A stretch of 64,000 nucleotides of DNA from Lentilactobacillus buchneri (GTDB lineage Bacteria; Bacillota; Bacilli; Lactobacillales; Lactobacillaceae), in the NCBI RefSeq assembly GCF_018314255.1, contig NZ_CP073066.1, positions 1,984,001-2,048,000 on the forward strand. Direction: 5' to 3'. The notes beneath the pieces are model-generated. The model did not search any database. It was not told the DNA's origin and saw only the letters and a program-made list of their open reading frames with translations. The translations under genes were made by a program, and so were the position numbers. This document shows, in pieces, positions 19,314 to 27,601 of the stretch. The first letter of the stretch is position 1. Every line of letters starts with the position of its first letter.

Positions 19314-20477
19314 ATGAAAGAGATATATCTTGATAATGCTGCAACTACCCCGGTTTCTGATGAAGTATACACAGAATTAATGGATAAGTATAAAAACATT
19401 TACGGTAACGCTTCCACGCTTTACGGCCTGGGGAGAGAATCCAAAGCCGTCATGGAAAATGCCCGGGATGTGATTGCTAAAAGCATTAACGCTGATCCAG
19501 ACGACATCGTCTTTACCAGTGGCGGTTCTGAAAGCGACAATACGGCGATTACCCAAACTGCGATTGCCCGCAAGTCACTGGGCAATCACATTATCACAAC
19601 CGCCATTGAGCACGAAGCCGTTATCAGGCCGTGTGAGGCCTTGGAGAAAATGGGCTTTCGGGTTACCTATCTTCCCGTTGACGAGTATGGCAACATCTCT
19701 TTAGACGACTTTAAGGCTGCTTTGGACGATCAGACGATCCTGGTTTCCATCATGACTGGAAACAATGAGGTTGGTTCAATTATGCCAATTCATGAAATCG
19801 GTGAAATCTTGAAGGACCATCAGGCTTGGTTCCATACGGATGCTGTGCAGGCATATGGTTTGTTGGATATCGATGTTCAACGTGACCATATTGATATGCT
19901 GTCGACATCGGCACACAAGATTAATGGTCCTAAGATGATTGGTTTTCTCTACCGGCGTAAAGGGGTGAATTTCCCTAGTTTAATTAAGGGCGGCGACCAA
20001 GAGGAAAAGCGACGTGCCGGGACTGAGAATGTTCCTGCAATTGCCGGATTTGCCAAGGCGGTCCAAACGATCACACCAGAAGAGAAGGCGCACCGACAAG
20101 CCAAATATTTGAAATTTAAGCAGTATATCGCTGATAAATTGAAGCAAAACGGAGTCGAGTTCGAGGTCAACGGTCGAATCACCGAGGATAATTTGAACCA
20201 CGTCTTCAATATTTGGCTTAAAGGCATCTCGACTTATGTGATGCAAACTAATCTGGATCTGGCAGGAATTGCGGTTTCCGGCGGATCAGCATGTACGGCT
20301 GGTAGTATCGAGCCATCGCACGTTTTGGTGGCAATGTACGGCAAGGATAGCCCAAGAATTAGTGAGTCGATTAGAATCAGTTTTGGGCGTTACAATACGA
20401 CTGAGGACCTGGATAAGTTGGTAGATGCAATTACCAAGATTGTTAATCGGGTCAAAACCAAGGGGGTAAAGATGTAA
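19314..20477 (+). CDS. Cysteine desulfurase (NifS/IscS family)
   Basis: A 387-aa PLP enzyme that takes sulfur from cysteine as a persulfide. MKEIYLDNAATTPVS opens it, the PLP lysine is K202 (TSAHKINGPK), and the persulfide cysteine is C327 in GGSACTAGSIEPSHVL. The start is ATG 19314, with AAGGAG at 19300-19305. In lactobacilli this gene is usually followed by DUF1831 and mnmA, so a role in supplying sulfur for tRNA 2-thiouridine is likely; here mnmA lies 12 kb away at 32777. Confidence 0.93.
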   Translation: MKEIYLDNAATTPVSDEVYTELMDKYKNIYGNASTLYGLGRESKAVMENARDVIAKSINADPDDIVFTSGGSESDNTAITQTAIARKSLGNHIITTAIEHEAVIRPCEALEKMGFRVTYLPVDEYGNISLDDFKAALDDQTILVSIMTGNNEVGSIMPIHEIGEILKDHQAWFHTDAVQAYGLLDIDVQRDHIDMLSTSAHKINGPKMIGFLYRRKGVNFPSLIKGGDQEEKRRAGTENVPAIAGFAKAVQTITPEEKAHRQAKYLKFKQYIADKLKQNGVEFEVNGRITEDNLNHVFNIWLKGISTYVMQTNLDLAGIAVSGGSACTAGSIEPSHVLVAMYGKDSPRISESIRISFGRYNTTEDLDKLVDAITKIVNRVKTKGVKM

Positions 20478-20821
20478 TGGCATTCGCAAAAACAGGTAAG
20501 GTTAACGGTGATGATACAGTGTATGAACTAAGGGATAACGTTAAACGGTTCACACTGCGTGATTTGGGATTTATTGAGGGCAAGACCGGTGTCTTTTCAC
20601 TGGAAAAGTCATTAGACCCAACATCGCCGTATAATGCCAACTATAAATTCAAAATGAAGGTTGATAAGGATCTAAGTGGTTTTAGAATGGCGATCACCAC
20701 GGGAAATGGTCTGGAAAAAGTCAACATCTTCAAGAATCCGGATACCCAACCAAGTGTCGAGCAATATCAATTTATTATTAACGATTTGATTGATAGGGGT
20801 GTGCTAAAAAGAAGAGTGTGA
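20477..20821 (+). CDS. DUF1831 domain-containing protein
   Basis: A 114-aa soluble protein whose ATG overlaps the desulfurase stop codon (TAATG), so translation is coupled. Sequence (MAFAKTGKVNGDDTVYELRD... and a C-terminal DLIDRGVLKRRV) and position fit DUF1831, a small family found between the cysteine desulfurase and mnmA in lactobacilli. By context it may help sulfur transfer, but no cysteine is visible in it, which argues against acting as a sulfur carrier. Confidence 0.8.
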   Translation: MAFAKTGKVNGDDTVYELRDNVKRFTLRDLGFIEGKTGVFSLEKSLDPTSPYNANYKFKMKVDKDLSGFRMAITTGNGLEKVNIFKNPDTQPSVEQYQFIINDLIDRGVLKRRV

Positions 20822-20833
20822 CGAGAGCCGGTT

Positions 20834-20917
20834 AGGGCCCGGAACATAAGTGATTAAGGCCAATGACGAACGCTTTTTGTTCGTCGTTGGCCTTAATTGC
20901 TTATGTGGTAGGGCCCT
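20834..20917 (+). repeat. Long inverted repeat (84 bp) after DUF1831
   Basis: Outer arms AGGGCCC (20834-20840) and GGGCCCT (20911-20917) enclose inner arms at 20844-20872 and about 20879-20906, each containing the shared core TTAAGGCC/GGCCTTAA. Differences between the inner arms form G-U pairs in plus-strand RNA and would be A-C mismatches in minus-strand RNA, so the folded form favours plus-strand transcripts. No T-run follows. The rest of the gap to 21074 has no gene that I can support. Confidence 0.75.
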
Positions 20918-21074
20918 GGGTCTCGGAACACGTTTCAGCTGAGTAACAGTGAACTAAACACTATATGGGAGGAAAAGGCCAACCACCAATTTAAACAAGT
21001 AATTGTACATCACAATCAAACAAACCCAATTTGCAACATTCAATCGTTGGGCCCGGGCAAAACTAATCATTTTG

Positions 21075-22537
21075 GGTTCTTCGTCAACTGTTGTTGGTGA
21101 ACAAAATATTGGAGTTCTAATCACTTGGTGATTAGAGCTCTTTTTGTATGAACTCGAAAAGCGAACAGCACTCTTAGCCGGAATCTGAAGAAGTTTCGGT
21201 AACCAAATCCAGTGCGTTTAATGACTTTAATCTTGTTGTTTGAACCTTCTAAGGGCCCGTTGGTGTAATGGTGAGTAAAGGTATTGCCAATTTCATCATG
21301 ATGAGTCGCTAGGGTCTGGAGGGTTGCCAACATCTCTTCCGAGCAGCCCTCTAAGTGATGGAATACTTGATTATAGTTGGGCCAATCACGGTTTTTGATG
21401 GTTTCACGTAACCGATTCATCACGTTGTAAGTTTGCTTGAGCTCGGGATCAATGTCCAATAAAGCATCAACCACATCAGTGGCAGTCGCTGGATAAGGGA
21501 AGTTTGTCCACTTACGGAAAGCTTCGTAGTTGAGGTGATTTTCCGGCGTTAATAATAGTTTCCAATAGCGTTTTAGGGCGTGATACTCGCGTGAGGAAGT
21601 CGCCAGGGTTTTCATGAGGCGCACCCGCGTCTTATTAAAAGCTCGATTTAAAGCGTTAACCAAGTGGAACGGATCGATGACAACGATGGCGTTCGGAAAG
21701 ATCTGCCCCACCAATTTGGGATAGGTATAGTTCATATCGGTGACGATAATTTTCACATTTTCTCGCGCAGCCTGGTCGTAATGCTGGAAATACTTTTGAA
21801 GCTGATAGATGGTCCTAAAGGGTAACAGGTCGATCAATTCGTGGGTTTCCGCATCCATAAATTCAAAGCTCATCGCGTCGGTGGCGCTCTTAGTGCTTTT
21901 AACTTCGTCCATGAGGAGAACTTTTGGTAAATAGTGCCAGTTGGTTTGAAAGTCCCGTTCAGCGCGCAAGAGCTGCCGACCAACGAATGAATCCGAAGTG
22001 GATAACTCATCGGCAATGTGTTTGAGCGAAACCGGTTCGGTCAGTTTTTCTAAGCATTGTTTGCGGGTCGTATTTGAAATCGTGCAGTGTTTCGGCACCG
22101 CATTCGTCTGCGCCAGGAAATTGGTATGACAAGCCTTACAGTGAAAGTTTCGCCGATTGAGACACAGGATAACGGTGCTGCCCAATGTTTTTGCGAATCT
22201 AATGGTGGTCTTCCGCCAACCATAGCCAATAATTTGGTGATCATTGATAATCCCACAATTGCGGCATGCCTTGGGGGTGTAGTTTAGGGACCCCACCAAT
22301 CGAATCACTCCATCATCACCCACTTGTCCTTCCTCAATTATTAAGTGTTCATCATCTATTCCTAACAACATTTTCGTAGTATCATTTGACATAGGGCATT
22401 TCCTTTCTTGACTTAATTCTGTGGTGGGAGCAAGTTAACGGACGGGAGATGTCCGCTTTTTTATTCTAATGATAAACAAAAAATCTGTCATCAGTAATAG
22501 ATAAAAATCTATTACCAACAACAGATATTGTAGAACC
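21075..22537 (-). mobile_element. ISL3-family insertion sequence, 1463 bp, with 8-bp target duplication
   Basis: The element is bounded by imperfect inverted repeats: left GGTTCTTCGTCAACTGTTG from 21075, right ending GTAGAACC at 22537; about 18 of 24 aligned terminal bases match and the inner TGTTGTTGG is identical in both. It is flanked by a perfect direct repeat TCATTTTG at 21067-21074 and 22538-22545, the 8-bp duplication expected for ISL3. It holds one intact transposase gene on the minus strand. The intact ORF and duplication suggest a recent and possibly active copy. Confidence 0.93.
21121..22392 (-). CDS. ISL3 family transposase (423 aa)
   Basis: A full-length transposase. The N-terminus has a zinc-ribbon pattern (CRNCG..., then CKAC), followed by a helix-turn-helix region (LKHIADELSTSDSFVGRQLL) and a DDE core: D in LLMDEVKSTK, D in IIVTDMNYTYP, and the final E in NGPLEGSNNKIKVIKRTGFG. 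AAAGGAAA lies about 9 nt before the ATG. No frameshift or stop interrupts it, so it should be functional. It reads opposite to the flanking chromosomal genes. Confidence 0.94.
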   Translation of the reverse strand: MSNDTTKMLLGIDDEHLIIEEGQVGDDGVIRLVGSLNYTPKACRNCGIINDHQIIGYGWRKTTIRFAKTLGSTVILCLNRRNFHCKACHTNFLAQTNAVPKHCTISNTTRKQCLEKLTEPVSLKHIADELSTSDSFVGRQLLRAERDFQTNWHYLPKVLLMDEVKSTKSATDAMSFEFMDAETHELIDLLPFRTIYQLQKYFQHYDQAARENVKIIVTDMNYTYPKLVGQIFPNAIVVIDPFHLVNALNRAFNKTRVRLMKTLATSSREYHALKRYWKLLLTPENHLNYEAFRKWTNFPYPATATDVVDALLDIDPELKQTYNVMNRLRETIKNRDWPNYNQVFHHLEGCSEEMLATLQTLATHHDEIGNTFTHHYTNGPLEGSNNKIKVIKRTGFGYRNFFRFRLRVLFAFRVHTKRALITK

Positions 22538-22588
22538 TCATTTTGCCTGGGCCTTTTTACAGTCTGCCATTCTACCTAGTCGAATCTT

Positions 22589-22637
22589 GCCCCCATCAGC
22601 AGCTTCCGGCCATATAAGCGGGGGACACTGTTTTTTC
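22589..22637 (+). repeat. Partial copy of the AGCTTCCGGCCATATAAG repeat
   Basis: A 21-nt segment at 22598-22618 is identical to 59128-59148, the left arm of the long palindrome there. Here the right arm is missing; instead CCCCC (about 22590-22594) can pair with GGGGG (about 22620-22624), followed by ACACTGTTTTTT, so it could act as a weak terminator. The 450 bp between the transposase and ilvE otherwise hold the IS end, the split terminator, the ilvE promoter and a leader of unknown function. Confidence 0.55.
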
Positions 22638-22648
22638 CAAGATTAACA

Positions 22649-22677
22649 TTGACACGTCCACGTAAAAGCGATAAATT
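22649..22677 (+). promoter_or_regulatory. Promoter of the first ilvE gene
   Basis: TTGACA at 22649-22654 and TAAATT at 22672-22677 are separated by 17 bp. A leader of about 160 nt follows before the ATG. I see no T-box consensus or terminator in that leader. Confidence 0.65.
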
Positions 22678-22842
22678 AGATTATAATTAAGATATGATGA
22701 TAAACGGATAAGTGATGATCTTATGAACAATTTGTGTTTCACGTTCGTCTGATGATTTCTTACATATCTGAATTGTAGAAACCATACTTAGTTACAACGC
22801 TTATCACCTGCTTAATCAATATTTTAAGGAGGACACATATAC

Positions 22843-23868
22843 ATGGCAAAACAAAAGTTAGAAGATTTAGATTGGACCAACCTTGGATTCGCCTATCGTG
22901 ATTTACCATACAGTTACAACGAGGAATTTAAGGATGGCAAGTGGCAAAACGGCGGGTTAACCACCGACTCAACACTGACTTTCAACGAAGCTGCTGAAGA
23001 TTTGCATTATGGTCAGGAAGTTTTTGAAGGGATGAAAGCCTATCGTACCAAGGACGGCCGAATTCAACTTTTCCGTCCTGACATGAACGCCAAGCGCTTT
23101 ACGAATTCTGCCAAACGTTTGGTAATGGAACCATATCCCGAAGATAAATTTGTTGAAGCCGTTAAAGAAGTTGTTAAAGCCAACGCTGATTTTGTGCCAC
23201 CTTATGGTTCGGGCGGCTCGCTTTACATCCGTCCGTTCATGGTTGGAACCGAACCACTGGTTGGCGTTTCACCTTCGTCAACTTACACCTTCCACATCTA
23301 CGCCACCCCGGTTGGTGCATACATTAAAGGCCTTCATCCAATGCCATACATGGTCAGCAAATATGACCGGGCTGCTTACGCTGGTACCGGTCAGGCTAAG
23401 ACTGCCGGTAACTATGCCGGAAGTTTGTTAGCAGCTAAGGAAGCTAAAGATAACGGCTTTGCCGGCGAACTTTATTTGGACCCACGTCAACATAAATACG
23501 TTGATGAATTTGGCGGTGCCAACTTCTATGCAATTGGCAAGGACGGCAAGTTCTACACACCAAAATCTCATTCAATCCTGCCGTCAATTACCAAGAAATC
23601 GATCTTGCAAATTGCCAAAGACTTAGGATTAGATCCTTCTGAAACCAACATCGATGTCAATGACTTGGATGAATACACTGAAGCTGGTGCCATGGGGACG
23701 GCTGCGGTTATTTCACCGGTTGGCTCTTTAACCAACAATGGTAAAAAGCACGTCTTTTACAGTGAAACCGAGCCGGGACCCGTTACACAAAAGCTTTACG
23801 ATACATTATTTGGGATTCAGTCAGGTGATGTTGAAGATAAATATGGCTGGGTTGTTCCGGTTGAATAA
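22843..23868 (+). CDS. ilvE: Branched-chain amino acid aminotransferase, paralogue 1
   Basis: A 341-aa class IV PLP aminotransferase interconverting Leu/Ile/Val and their 2-oxo acids. It has LHYGQEVFEGMKAYRTKDG, the PLP lysine K186 in GQAKTAGNYAGS, and GAMGTAAVISPVG near the C-terminus, all typical of the large IlvE subgroup. AAGGAGGA precedes the ATG. It has its own promoter and terminator (23937). A second paralogue follows; the two differ clearly, so this is not a recent duplication. In lactic acid bacteria such enzymes start amino-acid catabolism as well as synthesis. Confidence 0.93.
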   Translation: MAKQKLEDLDWTNLGFAYRDLPYSYNEEFKDGKWQNGGLTTDSTLTFNEAAEDLHYGQEVFEGMKAYRTKDGRIQLFRPDMNAKRFTNSAKRLVMEPYPEDKFVEAVKEVVKANADFVPPYGSGGSLYIRPFMVGTEPLVGVSPSSTYTFHIYATPVGAYIKGLHPMPYMVSKYDRAAYAGTGQAKTAGNYAGSLLAAKEAKDNGFAGELYLDPRQHKYVDEFGGANFYAIGKDGKFYTPKSHSILPSITKKSILQIAKDLGLDPSETNIDVNDLDEYTEAGAMGTAAVISPVGSLTNNGKKHVFYSETEPGPVTQKLYDTLFGIQSGDVEDKYGWVVPVE

Positions 23869-23936
23869 AGAGTGGGACTTAAAGCGGTTAGTTTCCACGT
23901 TTCCGCAAGGTAATATTTAAAATCATAAAAGTTCAG

Positions 23937-23969
23937 GTGAGACAAACAATATTTTTGTCTCACTTTTTT
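23937..23969 (+). terminator. Intrinsic terminator of ilvE paralogue 1
   Basis: GTGAGACAAA pairs with TTTGTCTCAC around a short AT loop, followed by TTTTTTG. Confidence 0.85.
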
Positions 23970-23994
23970 GACCGCCGAATCCCTTGGAAAGTGT

Positions 23995-24023
23995 TTGACA
24001 TTTTTTCTGGCAAACATTAGAAT
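23995..24023 (+). promoter_or_regulatory. Promoter of ilvE paralogue 2
   Basis: TTGACA (23995-24000) and TAGAAT (24018-24023) with a 17-bp spacer, a near-consensus vegetative promoter 59 bp before the start codon. Confidence 0.8.
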
Positions 24024-24081
24024 ATTAGAAAATGGTTAGACCGATGACAACTATTTACTACATATCCTCAGGAGGGACACT

Positions 24082-25119
24082 ATGGCAAAAGCAAAACCGG
24101 CAACAGAAATTGATTGGGAAAACTTAGGCTTCGATTATATGGACTTACCGTATCGGTTCTTAGCGCATTATCAGGATGGTCAGTGGGATGAAGGTCAACT
24201 CACTGAAGATGGTACTTTACACATCAGTGAGGGCTCGACCGGGCTTCATTACGGTCAGGCTGATTTCGAAGGCTTGAAGGCTTATCGAACCAAGGACGGC
24301 AGTATTAATTTGTTCAGGCCGGATCAAAACGCCAAACGGATGACTAAATCCTGTGCCCGTTTATTGATGCCGGCATTTCCGGAAGATAAATTTGTGGCAG
24401 CGGTTAAAAAAGTGGTCGCTGCCAATGCCGACTATGTGCCACCATACGGAACGGGCGGAACTCTTTACTTGCGTCCGCTGATGATTGGTGTTGGTGGTAA
24501 CATCGGCGTTCATCCGGCTGATGAATACATCTTCACGATTTTTGCCATGCCGGTTGGGGCTTACTATAAGGGTGGTCTGAAGCCAACCAATTTCACGACT
24601 TCATACTATGATCGGGCTGCGCCTCATGGCACTGGTCAAAGCAAGGTTGGTGGCAACTACGGCGGCAGTTTGCTGCCCGGTGACCAAGCCCACAAAGCCG
24701 GGTATTCTGACGTGATTTATTTGGACCCGGCAACCCATACCAAGATTGAAGAGGCGGGGTCAGCCAACTTCTTTGGGATTACCGCAGACAATGAGTTTGT
24801 CACACCAAAATCAGATTCGATTTTGCCAAGTATTACCAAATATTCACTGTTGTATCTGGCGGAACACCGACTTGGGTTAAAGGCCGTTGAAGGTGACGTC
24901 TTCATTGACGATTTAGATCGATTCGAAGAGGCCGGCGCCATGGGAACGGCCGCGGTGATTGCACCGATTGGCGGGATTGAATATAAGGACAACTTACATG
25001 TCTTTTATAGTGAAACAGAAGTTGCACCGATTACCAAGAAACTCTACAACGAACTAACCGGCATTCAGTTTGGGGATGTGGAAGCTCCAGAAGCTTGGAT
25101 TCAAAAAGTCGAAGTTTAA
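24082..25119 (+). CDS. Branched-chain amino acid aminotransferase, paralogue 2
   Basis: A 345-aa homologue of the preceding gene, aligned almost end to end: LHYGQADFEGLKAYRTKDG, PLP lysine K188 in GQSKVGGNYGGS, GAMGTAAVIAPIG. The PLP loop KVGGNYGG is closer to the standard IlvE form than that of paralogue 1. AGGAGGG precedes the ATG. Separate strong promoters and a terminator between the two mean independent expression, which suggests different substrate or catabolic/biosynthetic roles; that is inference. Confidence 0.92.
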   Translation: MAKAKPATEIDWENLGFDYMDLPYRFLAHYQDGQWDEGQLTEDGTLHISEGSTGLHYGQADFEGLKAYRTKDGSINLFRPDQNAKRMTKSCARLLMPAFPEDKFVAAVKKVVAANADYVPPYGTGGTLYLRPLMIGVGGNIGVHPADEYIFTIFAMPVGAYYKGGLKPTNFTTSYYDRAAPHGTGQSKVGGNYGGSLLPGDQAHKAGYSDVIYLDPATHTKIEEAGSANFFGITADNEFVTPKSDSILPSITKYSLLYLAEHRLGLKAVEGDVFIDDLDRFEEAGAMGTAAVIAPIGGIEYKDNLHVFYSETEVAPITKKLYNELTGIQFGDVEAPEAWIQKVEV

Positions 25120-25144
25120 TTGATTAACAAATGATGGCACCAGA

Positions 25145-25193
25145 AAAGAGGGCTGGGACAAAACGAACGGTTTTGCCCGGCCCTTTGTGTTTT
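25145..25193 (+). terminator. GGGACAAAA-family hairpin terminator after ilvE paralogue 2
   Basis: AGGGCTGGGACAAAAC (from 25149) pairs with GTTTTGCCCGGCCCT (to about 25184), followed by TTGTGTTTT. It belongs to the hairpin family found at 45, 5866, 21050/22541 and 59045 and here can act as a terminator. Confidence 0.75.
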
Positions 25194-25249
25194 AATTGGC
25201 GATTTGCTACACACCAGGTTAGTCGATGGTCTATGAAAGGATGGTCATT

Positions 25250-26086
25250 GTGATCAAACGAGAAGGTCATTCCCACACAGAATTTTGTCCCCATGGAAGT
25301 GGGGATGATGTGGAATTAATGATTCAAAAAGCGATCAAGCTGGGTTTTGAAGAATACAGTATTACCGAACATGCCCCGTTGCCCGAAGGACTGGCTGATA
25401 AGTATGCCGGGAAAACAACCGGACTCACGGAGGCCTCAATGGCGGCCGCTGATTTGGACGCTTATTTTCAAAAAGCCAACCAAATGAAGGCCAAGTATGC
25501 GGACCAAATCAAAATCAACATTGGCTTTGAAGTTGACTTCTTGCCTGATTTTGTCGATTGGACTCGCGACTTTTTGAACGAATACGGCCCGCGAACAACT
25601 GATAATATTTTGTCGGTTCACTTCATGCAAGGGGCAAACGATAAATTCTGGTGTGTCGATGATACTGTGGAAGATTTCCAGGCCGGATTATTGAGTCAGT
25701 ATCCCGACTCACAAGTCCTATATGAGCATTATTTTCAAACCGTCCTGGCCTCCGTGAATGCTGACTTGGGTCCGTACACTCCCAACCGGATTGGCCACAT
25801 GACTTTGGTTAAAAAATTCCAAGATTATTTTGGCTTGGATCGTAACTTTTCTGAGAACAATCTAAGACTGGTTGATCAAATTCTCAAGGCGGTTAGCGGT
25901 CAACACCGTGAACTGGATTTGAACGCTGCCGGGTTGTACAAGCCCTACTGTAATGAGCAGTACCCGTCCTATTCAGTTATCCAGATGGCAAAATCGTTAA
26001 ACATTCCATTTGTTTATGGCAGTGATGCCCATAGTATTGCCGAAGTCGGTCAGGGTTACAATGGCGTGATTTCATTAGTTGAATAA
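25250..26086 (+). CDS. hisK: Histidinol-phosphatase, PHP family (HisK/HisJ)
   Basis: A 278-aa PHP-domain phosphatase removing phosphate from L-histidinol phosphate. Metal ligands are in GHSHTEFCPHG near the N-terminus, EYSITEHAP, IGFEVDFLPD, LSVHFMQG, RIGHMTL and the final GSDAHSI. The start is GTG 25250, 8 nt after AAAGGA (MIKREGHSHTEF fits family starts); an upstream ATG at 25226 is rejected. It precedes the His T-box, so unlike hisZGBHAFIEC it is not under that leader. Confidence 0.9.
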   Translation: MIKREGHSHTEFCPHGSGDDVELMIQKAIKLGFEEYSITEHAPLPEGLADKYAGKTTGLTEASMAAADLDAYFQKANQMKAKYADQIKINIGFEVDFLPDFVDWTRDFLNEYGPRTTDNILSVHFMQGANDKFWCVDDTVEDFQAGLLSQYPDSQVLYEHYFQTVLASVNADLGPYTPNRIGHMTLVKKFQDYFGLDRNFSENNLRLVDQILKAVSGQHRELDLNAAGLYKPYCNEQYPSYSVIQMAKSLNIPFVYGSDAHSIAEVGQGYNGVISLVE

Positions 26087-26091
26087 ATCGC

Positions 26092-26119
26092 TTGACAATC
26101 GATGGTTTGGTGATAGTAT
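26092..26119 (+). promoter_or_regulatory. Promoter of the his operon
   Basis: TTGACA (26092-26097) with extended -10 TGATAGTAT (hexamer 26114-26119), 16-bp spacer, just after the hisK stop and immediately upstream of the T-box leader. Confidence 0.75.
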
Positions 26120-26124
26120 ATGAA

Positions 26125-26433
26125 ACTAAATAAAGCAAAAGTTAATATAATAAAGTTTTGATTAGAAAAAGTAACCAGTGGTAATTTAAAAGAGAGTGCC
26201 ATTGCTGAAAAGGCACATTTTACACTGGCGAACACACATCTATGAACTAACCGGTTGAACCAAGTAGGCCGGTTCGCATGTTTAGCGTTATCAGGGTTAC
26301 CGTATCTGTTATCAGAGGATGACTAGATATTGGCAACGTAAGGCCGACTACTGTGAGGTAGCGGCAAATTGAGGTGGAACCACGACTTTAAGGCGTCCTC
26401 GAAGACTGAATACAGTTTTCGAGGACTTTTTTT
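26125..26433 (+). promoter_or_regulatory. T-box riboswitch controlling the histidine operon
   Basis: A leader of about 310 nt with a Stem I region (AACCAGTG pairing with CACTGG near 26223), candidate His specifier codons in AACACACATC at 26231-26240 (CAC/CAC/CAT), the T-box sequence AGGTGGAACCACG at 26372-26384, and a strong terminator (GTCCTCGAA arm from 26395, TTCGAGGAC arm to 26426, then T7). Uncharged tRNA-His should relieve termination. His specificity is inferred from the codon candidates and the downstream genes. Confidence 0.88.
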
Positions 26434-26455
26434 ATCGAAATAGGAAGTGACAGTT

Positions 26456-27601
26456 ATGAAAAATAAGAATTTACCAATCGGCACCCGTGACGAGTTTGGC
26501 ACGGAAGCGGAAGTCAAAGAAACGATTCAAAATAAACTTTTTCAGGGCTTTCGGCGGCGGGGATTTCGTAAGTTAACCACCCCGGTTTTAGAATATTCAG
26601 ATGTTTTTCAACCTCTGAATGCCGAAAATTATCGTCCCTACCAATTATTGGACGAGCAAGGCGAACCACTGGTTTTACGGCCCGATTTGACCCTCCCGGT
26701 TGCCCGAGTCATGAGTACGACCGGCATTGAGCTGCCAGTGAAATGGTATTACGGCGGCGACGTTTTCCGAGTAAAGAAGCAGTTATCCGGAAGTTATAAC
26801 CAATTAACTCAGGCCGGAATTGAAATTGTTGGGTACAAGGGCTTGAAAGCCGATTGGGAGTGTCTGGAAGTTGCTTTAGCAGGATGTCGGGACATGGCCA
26901 TCGAAAATGTCACGATTGAACTCAGTCATGCCAAGTTTGTTGATGTGCTGATTGATCGGCTGGATTTGCCGGAGCCCACCAAAGCTGGTTTGAAGCAAGC
27001 GTTGTTCGCCAAAGATCTCAGCAAGTACAACCAACTCGCACATCCACTGGCAGAAACACCGTTTTCATCGTTCGTCAATGAATGGCCGTGGTTGTTTGGC
27101 AATTTTGATGAGGTGATGACAGTCGTTGACACATTACCGCCGATTGAGGAGTTGGCGGGGATCGTTAATCACTTAAAATCAACGGCGGCCTTCATCCAAG
27201 AGTTATTCCCCAAAGTCAACGTTACCTTGGACTTAAGCATTCCTTCTCCACAGAGCTATTACACCGGCATGGCTTTTCGCGGCTTTACCGATAAATCCTC
27301 AGGCTATTTGTTCAGTGGTGGTCGCTACGATGACTTATTAACCAATTTCCAAAATGTCAAAACGTCTGCCGTGGGGGTGGCATTCGACGTTGATGCCTTG
27401 GTCGAACGGACCAGCTTCCCTGATGACACACCAACCACGCTGATCTTCTTTGAGGACGACCAATGGCAGGAGGCAGAAGCGGCTTTATCCAAGTTCGCCA
27501 ATGCGACCCTCTGTCTGACCGACGATTTTGAAGCTGCTAAACGGCTGGCAGCCAGTACCAACAGTCAACTCATTGATTTAACAAAAGCAGGTGAAAAATG
27601 A
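26456..27601 (+). CDS. hisZ: ATP phosphoribosyltransferase regulatory subunit HisZ
   Basis: A 381-aa paralogue of histidyl-tRNA synthetase without aminoacylation function. It has LPIGTRDEFGTEAEVKE, FRRRGFRKLTTPVLEYSD and the GGRYDDLL motif, but no anticodon-binding domain. HisZ is required by short-form HisG, which follows directly. The start is ATG 26456, 8 nt after AGGAAG; the GTG at 26447 overlaps that site. First gene behind the His T-box; its stop overlaps the hisG ATG (ATGA). Confidence 0.93.
   Translation: MKNKNLPIGTRDEFGTEAEVKETIQNKLFQGFRRRGFRKLTTPVLEYSDVFQPLNAENYRPYQLLDEQGEPLVLRPDLTLPVARVMSTTGIELPVKWYYGGDVFRVKKQLSGSYNQLTQAGIEIVGYKGLKADWECLEVALAGCRDMAIENVTIELSHAKFVDVLIDRLDLPEPTKAGLKQALFAKDLSKYNQLAHPLAETPFSSFVNEWPWLFGNFDEVMTVVDTLPPIEELAGIVNHLKSTAAFIQELFPKVNVTLDLSIPSPQSYYTGMAFRGFTDKSSGYLFSGGRYDDLLTNFQNVKTSAVGVAFDVDALVERTSFPDDTPTTLIFFEDDQWQEAEAALSKFANATLCLTDDFEAAKRLAASTNSQLIDLTKAGEK

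Larger units (their letters stand above)
21050..22558 (+). terminator. Terminator hairpin split by the ISL3 element
   Basis: Removing the IS and one copy of TCATTTTG joins GGCCCGGGCAAAA (21050-21062) to TTTTGCCTGGGCC (22541-22553) as a 13-bp stem with one G-U pair and a 7-nt loop, followed by TTTTT. This is a hairpin of the GGGACAAAA family seen elsewhere in the window. The IS target lies in the loop and the second arm. The two halves are now about 1.48 kb apart. Confidence 0.8.
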
